Below, piece after piece: positions 1 through 5,070 of a stretch of DNA of 5,070 nucleotides. Location of the stretch: positions 1 to 5,070 of the forward strand of contig JAUICT010000202.1 in assembly GCA_030429325.1 (NCBI GenBank), read 5' to 3'. Both the position numbers and the translations under genes were made by a program. Origin of the DNA: Bacteroidia bacterium. Its GTDB lineage: Bacteria > Bacteroidota > Bacteroidia > Flavobacteriales > Flavobacteriaceae. How positions within the stretch are numbered: position 1 is the stretch's first letter; the number at the start of each line of letters is the position of its first letter. The notes beneath the pieces are model-generated. The model was given only the letters and a program-made list of their open reading frames with translations, was not told the origin of the DNA and searched no databases.

Positions 1-784
1 ACAATTGCTGTGAGTCCATTACCTCAAACTGGCCGCTATTGAACTGATTGATGGCCAATTTGGTACTCACTTGAATCTGGGGTTTTTCACCCATGGGAGC
101 TCTTTTGGTGGTTACCACTACCACACCGTTGGCACCTCTGGATCCGTATAATGCGGTAGCCGAAGCATCTTTCAACACAGATATATTGGCCACGTCATTT
201 GGGTTTATAATAGGAACACCATGCTGGATTACACCATCCACTACCCATAGAGGGGTTATACTTCCGTTTAGGGAGGCAACACCCCGTATCAGTATATTTG
301 GAGCAGAACCAGGAGATCCGCTGGAAGCGGCCACTTGAACGCCCGCGGCTTTTCCTTGTAGCATTGAGGAAACTTCGGGAGTGGTTATATCTTTTAGTTT
401 TTCAGAGTCAATACTGACCAAAGACGAAGTCACCGTCTCTCTTTTCTGCGTCCCATAAGCTACTACAACCACTTCTTCCAATTGACTCACATCTTCTTGT
501 AGCGTGACTGTTATGTTGGTCCGGTTTCCTACTTGTGTTTCTTGAGTGGTAAATCCTATGGAAGATATTACCAAAACATCATCGGAAGTTACATTGTCTA
601 TAGTAAACATTCCGTCAAAATCTGTTACGGCGCCTTTCGCTTGACCCTTGACCAATACGTTGGCACCAACAACAGGCTGTCCTGTACCGTCAACAACAGT
701 ACCGGTAATTGACTTCTCTTGTGACCACGAAACCATGGCAAAGAGAAATAGCGGAATTAATAAAATTAATTTACGGTTTTTCAT
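1..784 (-). CDS. SusC/RagA-family TonB-dependent outer-membrane receptor, N-terminal part (3' end outside window)
   Basis: This is the first 261 codons of a glycan-import receptor; the frame is open to the left edge. SusC proteins form the outer-membrane beta-barrel that, capped by a SusD lipoprotein, takes up oligosaccharides using TonB energy. Residues 1-22 are a Sec signal peptide (MKNRK, then a hydrophobic stretch ending near SWSQ). Residues 25-97 form a CarboxypepD_reg-like domain (ITGTVVDGTGQPVVGANV, FDGMFTI). Residues 103-113 carry the family's TonB-box-like segment (EEVVVVAYGTQ). Residues about 120-228 are the plug domain, with MLQGKAAGVQV, ILIRGVASL, PLWVVDGV and LKDASATALYGSRGANGVV. 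There is no N-terminal STN domain, so direct anti-sigma signalling is not expected. The ATG at 782-784 is the only start that gives the full signal peptide. It lies 46 bp after the GH109-type gene, so the two are probably co-transcribed. Family members are usually about 1000 residues long, so roughly three quarters is missing. The family assignment is very secure; the substrate is not readable from this part. Confidence 0.96.
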   Translation of the reverse strand, partial: MKNRKLILLIPLFLFAMVSWSQEKSITGTVVDGTGQPVVGANVLVKGQAKGAVTDFDGMFTIDNVTSDDVLVISSIGFTTQETQVGNRTNITVTLQEDVSQLEEVVVVAYGTQKRETVTSSLVSIDSEKLKDITTPEVSSMLQGKAAGVQVAASSGSPGSAPNILIRGVASLNGSITPLWVVDGVIQHGVPIINPNDVANISVLKDASATALYGSRGANGVVVVTTKRAPMGEKPQIQVSTKLAINQFNSGQFEVMDSQQL

Positions 785-794
785 ATAGAGTTAT

Positions 795-813
795 TTAGTT
801 AGTTAGTTAGTTA
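795..813. repeat. TTAG tetranucleotide tandem repeat in the leader of the SusC gene
   Basis: Four complete TTAG units plus a partial TTA lie between the stop of the GH109-type gene and the start of the SusC gene. Read on the coding (minus) strand this is a run of TAAC/CTAA units ending 10 nt before the ATG, inside the stretch a starting ribosome would cover. Because the unit is 4 nt long and contains TAA, it places a stop codon in all three reading frames. No Shine-Dalgarno sequence is present, as is usual in Bacteroidota. The repeat is seen directly; any role in tuning translation or blocking read-through is inference. Confidence 0.8.
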
Positions 814-830
814 ACAGATGATTGCTAAGT

Positions 831-2195
831 TTAAAAGGTTTCTTTAATCCAATTATAGGGTTTGCGTTTGATCCACATACCCCTGGTGAAGTCAGGAAAA
901 TCCTGTGGTTCTCCGTTATTTTCAATTGATGCTTCGGATAATGGGGTCACTGCGCTCCAAGCGGCAGCGTCATAAGCGTCCATTGGTGGCGCTATATTTT
1001 GCTTTGCAGATTCAACAAAGGCATTCATTACAAAGAAATCCATCCCTCCGTGTCCTGATCCCATGGCATATTCCCCATACTTTTTCCAAAGCGGGTGATC
1101 GTACTTCTTAAGCCAAGTATCCATGTCTTCCCAAGAATGACTTTTTGAGGTTCCTTCTACATAAATTCTACGGGTGTGATAGTCAAAATCCGTGATTCCT
1201 TTGGACCCTTGCACTGTAAACCCTAATGAATAGGGTCTTGGTGAGTTCACATCATGCGTAACAATGATTGTCTCCCCATTTGCCGTCTCTATGGTAGAGG
1301 TTATTATATCCCCTTGTTTCCATTTTAATTTGGCATTTGGATGGCTTTCCCCTCCGTTGTCCACAATATATTTGTGCAGTCCAACGCCCTTGGTTGCATG
1401 TGATGTCATGGACACAAAACGGTTCCCTCGATTGACATCGGCCATTACGGCAATGGGACCCAAACCATGGGTTGGGTATACATCTGCATTTCGGAGCAAA
1501 GAATGCTGCGTTCTCCATTTGGATTCAGATATGCCCTTTTCCCCAAATTCAACGCCTTTACCATATGCCGTTTGGCCATCATTGAATTTAACACCTCTAA
1601 GATCATGCTTGTAGCCACAGGTAAAGTGCAGCATTTCTCCAAACACATCCTTTTTCACCATATTAAGAACAGCCAAGACATCTCTTCTATAGCACACATT
1701 TTCCAATATCATGAGATGACTACCTGTCCTTTCATGCGTGTTCACCAAATCCCAACATTCTTCAAGTGTGTTGGCCGCAGACACCTCTAAACCTGTATAT
1801 TTACCGGCCTCCATGGCATCAACGGCCATTTTTGTATGCCATAACCATGGGGTTGAAATTATCACCGCATCTACTTCCTGTAATTCCAGTAAGTTTTTAT
1901 AATCGAGTGTGTTTTCTCCAAAAACCTTTGGTTTTTTAAACCCGGCTTCAGACAATTTTCCCAACGCAATTTCAACGCGCTTGGGGTCTATATCACAAAT
2001 AGCGGTAATCTCAACATCTTTCCGTTGAAGGGCGTTGTTTAGGTGATTTGTACCTCTGAGACCCACCCCTATAAAAGCCAGTCTCAACTTACTGTCATAC
2101 GTGCTTAAATTTTTCCCAAAAACCGTCTCTGGAACCATGGCCATTCCGGCTGAAGCCAAAGCAGCAGTCTTAACAAAGCCTCTTCTTGAATTCAT
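831..2195 (-). CDS. GH109-type NAD-dependent glycosidase (probable alpha-N-acetylgalactosaminidase), Gfo/Idh/MocA fold, Tat-exported
   Basis: This is a complete 454-residue protein. GH109 enzymes hydrolyse terminal N-acetylgalactosamine using tightly bound NAD: C3 is oxidised, the aglycone is eliminated, water is added and C3 is reduced again. Residues 3-9 (SRRGFVK) are a twin-arginine motif followed by a hydrophobic segment to about residue 22. There is no lipobox cysteine, so a soluble periplasmic enzyme is expected. The Rossmann domain begins at about residue 37, with GVGLRG at 43-48 binding the dinucleotide and CDID at 67-70 at the end of strand two. Further family-like blocks are STPWLWH (114-120), LEVSAANTLEECWD (136-149), ENVCYRR (165-171), GYKHDLR (194-200), GVEFGEKGISESKWRT (214-229), YPTHGLGP (240-247), GLHKYIVDNGGESHPNAK (272-289) and GHGGMDFF (381-388). 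These match my memory of the Elizabethkingia meningoseptica enzyme almost block for block. The EKP motif of ordinary Gfo/Idh/MocA dehydrogenases reads EVS here. It is the first gene of the likely operon with the SusC gene. The family is confident; the exact sugar and anomer are inferred. Confidence 0.93.
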   Translation of the reverse strand: MNSRRGFVKTAALASAGMAMVPETVFGKNLSTYDSKLRLAFIGVGLRGTNHLNNALQRKDVEITAICDIDPKRVEIALGKLSEAGFKKPKVFGENTLDYKNLLELQEVDAVIISTPWLWHTKMAVDAMEAGKYTGLEVSAANTLEECWDLVNTHERTGSHLMILENVCYRRDVLAVLNMVKKDVFGEMLHFTCGYKHDLRGVKFNDGQTAYGKGVEFGEKGISESKWRTQHSLLRNADVYPTHGLGPIAVMADVNRGNRFVSMTSHATKGVGLHKYIVDNGGESHPNAKLKWKQGDIITSTIETANGETIIVTHDVNSPRPYSLGFTVQGSKGITDFDYHTRRIYVEGTSKSHSWEDMDTWLKKYDHPLWKKYGEYAMGSGHGGMDFFVMNAFVESAKQNIAPPMDAYDAAAWSAVTPLSEASIENNGEPQDFPDFTRGMWIKRKPYNWIKETF

Positions 2196-2212
2196 GTTTT
2201 AATTTTGTTTGA

Positions 2213-2224
2213 CCCAAATTTGGG
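2213..2224. promoter_or_regulatory. Perfect 12 bp palindrome upstream of the GH109-type gene
   Basis: CCCAAATTTGGG is a perfect inverted repeat without a spacer, starting 17 nt upstream of the GH109-type ATG. It could be a dimeric repressor or activator site, or could fold in the mRNA leader near the ribosome site. A 12 bp palindrome can occur by chance, but the GC-flanked form and its position directly before the first gene of the operon make it worth noting. Confidence 0.4.
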
Positions 2225-2443
2225 GGTTTAAATGGATAACGTTTTTATGGTTTTCAATCAAAAACAGGGTATATTTCTTCCTTTTTATAGGATATGACGA
2301 AATACTACACCTTTATGACTGATTTTGAACAAGTGTAAGATGCTCTCCCTGATGCATTGGAACCATCTGATTAATAGCAGTAAAGCAAACTTGGTTATTC
2401 AACTAGGAAAATCTTGACGACAAAGTGTTTTCATTTTTATATC

Positions 2444-2451
2444 TATTTTTG
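2444..2451 (+). promoter_or_regulatory. Possible Bacteroidota -7 promoter element (TAnnTTTG) for the sensor gene
   Basis: TATTTTTG matches the Bacteroidota -7 consensus TAnnTTTG exactly. The nearest upstream TTG is at 2414-2416, about 27 nt away, which is longer than the usual spacing to the -33 element, so this is only a half-supported promoter. If used, the leader would be about 150 nt and would include the TGGAAATG copies. A nearer one-mismatch alternative is AAAATTTG at 2569-2576, which would give a leader of about 20 nt and place two of the repeats just upstream of it or overlapping the promoter. Confidence 0.25.
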
Positions 2452-2483
2452 AATGTATAATGACCCCTTGCATTGTATTGGGT

Positions 2484-2566
2484 TGGAAATGTATCCCTTG
2501 AAGCCCCATCTGATCATATTTTCCACCTTTTTAGTGGAAATGTCCAATCAATATTGAGTGGAAATG
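2484..2566 (+). repeat. Three direct copies of TGGAAATG upstream of the sensor gene
   Basis: TGGAAATG occurs at 2484-2491, 2535-2542 and 2559-2566, all in the same orientation. The last two copies extend to a 10 bp identity, AGTGGAAATG (2533-2542 and 2557-2566), and start 24 bp apart, a little over two helical turns. Direct repeats are a common layout for AraC-type output domains of hybrid two-component sensors, so they are candidate operator sites for autoregulation or for control of the divergent operon. The repetition is seen directly; the binding role is inference. Confidence 0.5.
2520..2540. repeat. Inverted repeat TTTCCAC / GTGGAAA (7 bp arms, 7 nt spacer)
   Basis: The arms at 2520-2526 and 2534-2540 are perfectly complementary, with a T-rich spacer. 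The right arm overlaps the second TGGAAATG copy, so the same core appears here as an inverted pair as well as in the direct repeats. As RNA it would form only a modest hairpin. A protein-binding site is more likely than a terminator, since no T-run follows it on the plus strand. Confidence 0.4.
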
Positions 2567-2604
2567 ACAAAATTTGTGTCTATGTTGGTCATTTACCTTA
2601 TAAA

Positions 2605-5070
2605 ATGAATTGCGTAACGTGCTCACCCTTTAAGAAAACGATTATCCTATTGACCCTTTTCCTATTTCATCTGGCAGGGGGATACGTTCTTGGGCAGGAT
2701 CAAGTGTACTTTAAATCCTTGACCCCAACGCACAATAACAAGCAGCAATTTGTCAGCAATGTTGCCCAAGATTCATTGGGCAATATCTGGATGTCTTCTT
2801 CCCAAGGAGTATTGATTTACAATGGCTATACCTTTTCCTTAATTGACAAGAAGAGTATCTTTCCTACCATTGACGAGCAAGATCGGATTGAGTATATCAT
2901 AAATGATAATTCAAAAAATATTTGGATCAATACGCGCAACGGTCTTTTGGCAAAGTATGAAACGAGGCGTGGCCAATTTGAAAGTTTTGATAGCAAATTG
3001 GGTAAAAAATTGATTTGGAGGATTCGTCCCAATGGCAAACAGGTATGGATGGCTACAAAAAGTGGTGACATTTACATCTACTCCAAGCAAAAGTTTGACA
3101 GCATCACCACTATCCCAAATATCAACATGGCGGATAACATGGTGAACAATTTGGATTTTGACAAGAATGACAATGTTTATGTAGGCACCACCCAAGGTAA
3201 AATCTACAAATACTCGGTTCAGTCCGGAAGACAGACCGAAATCATTGGGCCTTTCACTGACTATCCTGGCGGTATTGTGTTAAGGATGGACAGGGACAAT
3301 AGACTTTGGATTGGAACTGAAGGGAATGGGTTGCACATTTATGATATTGCCCAACAAAAAATCATATCAAAAGATTTCTTAAAAGGTGATACAAAGAATA
3401 TTGAATCCTCTCTTTTCTTAAGCCTGTTTTTGGACAGCGATGAAAATATTTGGGCAGGAACCGATGGCAACGGGGTATACAAGATAAACAGCAAGACAGG
3501 ACATGTCCAGAGCTATAAAAAAAGATACCTTGATGAATTTTCCATAGAGAGCAACACTATATTGGATATTAGTGAGGATGATCATAAAAATATATGGCTG
3601 ACCAACAAATACGGAACACTGAGTATTATCCCCAAGACCAACAAAAATGTAAATTATCATACTGGGTCTGACAATACTATTCCAATGAGGGTATTGAGCA
3701 TTTTTAAAGCCTCGGACCAAACACTTTGGATCGGGACTGATGGCAACGGATTAACCAGAATACTTGATAATGGTACATCAAAACAATTTTTTAATGATGC
3801 GGAAAATTCATTTTACGTCCAATCCATAATCGAAGATCAACGGCAAAATCTCTGGTTTGGAACCTATAGAAATGGCCTGTGGCACTACAACTTAGGAACA
3901 AAAAATTTCAAGTCGCTATCCGTTGTAAACGAGAAAGGGCAGATGGCCCAGGACATTAGGGAATTGTTCAAAGATTCAAAAGGCAGGGTATGGGTTGGAT
4001 CCAATGTATCGCTCAATGTTTATAATTCCGAGCAAAAGCTATTGGCTTCATTCGGTAACAATAAAAATGGCCTACATGGTGTAATCGTTGAAAAAATAAT
4101 AGAGGATTCGCAAGGAAACATTTGGGTTGGACAAATTGGTGGTGGTTTATTCAAGTTTGTGGAAAACAACCAAAACATCAACCATTCGTTTTTTGAAAAT
4201 TATCCTTCCCCTTCAGGGGAAATTGTACCCCGCATCATTTCAATGATATGCAGTTCCGATGATAAGATTTGGCTCATCAATGAACAGTTTAAATTGAATG
4301 TTTTTGATATAAAAAACAAAACATTCACTGATTTTGAAAATCTTAAAACCATCAAAGACCTAAATTTTAAGGCCATTAACCTAGTTGACAAGGACAATAT
4401 TTGGGCCAGTACCGGAAATGCAATCGTTCATTTAAATGCAAAGACCTGTACAACCAAAATGTACTATTCTTCAGATGGCCTGCCAGATGGCTCCTTTATG
4501 TTGAAAAGTACATTTAAGGATAAAGACGGACAACTCTATTTTGGCAGCACAAAAGGAGTTGCCCATTTTTTCCCTGAAAAACTGAAAAAGGAACCCTTGA
4601 ACCCTAAATTAGTGGTCCATGATGTCCAAGTTCTGAACAAACCTGCCAAAGACCTACTCCCCGATCAGATAAAATCCGAAGTGTTCAACCTTGACCATCT
4701 AAATCTGGGATACAATCAATCTTCTTTTTCAATTCGGTTTTCGGCCATAGACAATATTCTAAACCCCAATTATTTTTATTCGTACAGATTAATGGGTTTT
4801 GATGATGAATGGAAAAGTACCTATACAGAAGGCTTCGCATCATATACCAATGTGCCTCCAGGGGTCTATACCCTTGAGATAAAAGCCCATGGGATGAACG
4901 ATTTGTCGTCAAGCGTTGAAAAGAGGATAAACATTACGATTCAACAACCTTTTTGGAACAAGCCCTTGGCGTATGTCATCTATTTTGCGCTTCTATCCTT
5001 ATTGGTCTTTATCATTGTAAAATGGTATAGGGTTAGAAAGAAGCTATTTATCAATAGGGTCATTCATGCC
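2605..5070 (+). CDS. Two-propeller periplasmic sensor (hybrid two-component system type), sensor half only; 3' end outside window
   Basis: 822 codons are open to the right edge. Residues 1-30 are a signal peptide or first membrane anchor (KK, then IILLTLFLFHLAGG). I count 14 two-component-regulator propeller (Reg_prop) repeats with cores near residues 60, 105, 147, 190, 233, 281, 329, 373, 415, 461, 505, 554, 598 and 643 (for example RLWIGTEGNGLHIYD, NIWAGTDGNGVYKIN, NLWFGTYRNGLWHYN, NIWVGQIGGGLFKF). Fourteen suits two seven-bladed propellers, the usual sensor of PUL-linked hybrid two-component systems. Residues about 696-784 form the Y_Y_Y domain (YFYSYRLMGFDDEW, NVPPGVYTLEIKA). Residues about 787-806 are a transmembrane helix, followed by basic KWYRVRKK. 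The cytoplasmic kinase and output parts lie beyond the window, so a classic HisKA-receiver-AraC hybrid is likely but not shown; LuxR- or LytTR-linked relatives remain possible. The ATG at 2605 is the only one before the signal segment. Divergence from the GH109-SusC pair suggests it controls that operon. Confidence 0.93.
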   Translation, partial: MNCVTCSPFKKTIILLTLFLFHLAGGYVLGQDQVYFKSLTPTHNNKQQFVSNVAQDSLGNIWMSSSQGVLIYNGYTFSLIDKKSIFPTIDEQDRIEYIINDNSKNIWINTRNGLLAKYETRRGQFESFDSKLGKKLIWRIRPNGKQVWMATKSGDIYIYSKQKFDSITTIPNINMADNMVNNLDFDKNDNVYVGTTQGKIYKYSVQSGRQTEIIGPFTDYPGGIVLRMDRDNRLWIGTEGNGLHIYDIAQQKIISKDFLKGDTKNIESSLFLSLFLDSDENIWAGTDGNGVYKINSKTGHVQSYKKRYLDEFSIESNTILDISEDDHKNIWLTNKYGTLSIIPKTNKNVNYHTGSDNTIPMRVLSIFKASDQTLWIGTDGNGLTRILDNGTSKQFFNDAENSFYVQSIIEDQRQNLWFGTYRNGLWHYNLGTKNFKSLSVVNEKGQMAQDIRELFKDSKGRVWVGSNVSLNVYNSEQKLLASFGNNKNGLHGVIVEKIIEDSQGNIWVGQIGGGLFKFVENNQNINHSFFENYPSPSGEIVPRIISMICSSDDKIWLINEQFKLNVFDIKNKTFTDFENLKTIKDLNFKAINLVDKDNIWASTGNAIVHLNAKTCTTKMYYSSDGLPDGSFMLKSTFKDKDGQLYFGSTKGVAHFFPEKLKKEPLNPKLVVHDVQVLNKPAKDLLPDQIKSEVFNLDHLNLGYNQSSFSIRFSAIDNILNPNYFYSYRLMGFDDEWKSTYTEGFASYTNVPPGVYTLEIKAHGMNDLSSSVEKRINITIQQPFWNKPLAYVIYFALLSLLVFIIVKWYRVRKKLFINRVIHA

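Larger units (their letters stand above)
2196..2604. promoter_or_regulatory. Divergent intergenic control region between the GH109-SusC operon and the sensor gene
   Basis: These 409 bp separate two divergently transcribed units and must hold the promoters of both. No convincing protein or RNA gene was found in them. The recognisable elements, listed separately, cluster at the two ends: a palindrome next to the GH109-type start, and TGGAAATG repeats with a hairpin next to the sensor start. The middle (about 2230-2440) shows no clear motif. No good TAnnTTTG element was found on the minus strand; the nearest is a one-mismatch TACACTTG at 2330-2337, without a matching -33 element. The regulatory role is inferred from gene arrangement. 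Confidence 0.7.

Noticed and set aside
93..338. 81-codon plus-strand open frame opposite the SusC plug domain
   Set aside because: The opposite strand encodes the well-conserved SusC plug, which fully explains the constraint there.
785..830. Possible terminator between the GH109-type gene and the SusC gene
   Set aside because: No GC-rich inverted repeat is present in the 46 bp gap; only the TTAG repeat is seen, which supports co-transcription.
1252..1790. Several open frames of 67-116 codons on both strands overlapping the GH109-type gene
   Set aside because: They are out-of-frame or antisense readings of a gene with strong family-wide conservation, and their products have no domain-like pattern.
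2340..2417. 25-codon open frame (MLSLMHWNHLINSSK...) on the plus strand in the intergenic region
   Set aside because: Very short, no recognisable leader-peptide features or ribosome site, and composition typical of chance; not reported as a gene.
2414..2461. TTGACG (2414-2419) and TATAAT (2456-2461) as a sigma70-type promoter
   Set aside because: The spacing is about 36 bp, far more than a usable 17 bp, and Bacteroidota promoters normally follow a different consensus.
3463..3749. Repeated GATGGCAACGG at 3463-3473 and 3739-3749
   Set aside because: Both encode the DGNG turn of propeller blades; explained by protein repeat consensus rather than a DNA element.
4206..4221. Hairpin TTCCCC-TTCA-GGGGAA
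   Set aside because: Lies well inside the sensor coding sequence, encodes part of an ordinary inter-blade loop (YPSPSGE), and has no T-run; probably chance.
2826..4912. Minus-strand open frames of 65-100 codons opposite the sensor gene
   Set aside because: Antisense shadows of the propeller repeats; no signal, domain or promoter evidence.

Overview
The window looks like part of a polysaccharide utilisation locus (PUL) from a Bacteroidota bacterium, most likely a flavobacterium. The evidence is a SusC-type TonB-dependent receptor start, a two-propeller periplasmic sensor of the hybrid two-component type, a GH109-type NAD-dependent glycosidase, AT-rich DNA, and start sites without a Shine-Dalgarno sequence. 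No rRNA, tRNA, CRISPR array, transposase or phage gene was seen.

Layout: positions 1-784 (minus strand) hold the first 261 codons of a SusC-family outer-membrane receptor, which runs off the left edge. A 46 bp gap with a TTAG tandem repeat separates it from a complete 454-residue Gfo/Idh/MocA-fold protein at 831-2195 (minus strand) that closely resembles GH109 alpha-N-acetylgalactosaminidases and carries a twin-arginine signal. These two genes lie in the same direction and probably form one operon, with the glycosidase gene first. A 409 bp intergenic region (2196-2604) follows. It contains a perfect 12 bp palindrome just ahead of the glycosidase gene, three copies of TGGAAATG, a small hairpin and one match to the Bacteroidota -7 promoter element. 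From 2605 to the right edge, on the plus strand, runs a sensor gene: signal peptide, 14 propeller repeats, Y_Y_Y domain and transmembrane helix. It is cut just after the membrane helix.

Inferred working model: the sensor's periplasmic double propeller binds a glycan fragment and switches on the divergent operon. The receptor (with a SusD partner presumably beyond the left edge) imports the glycan, and the GH109-type enzyme removes a terminal N-acetylhexosamine, probably alpha-GalNAc, in the periplasm. The substrate is inferred only from the GH109 family. Nothing here requires a wholly new system. The points of most interest are the placement of a Tat-exported GH109 enzyme ahead of susC, the repeat-rich divergent control region, and the tetranucleotide repeat next to the receptor start.
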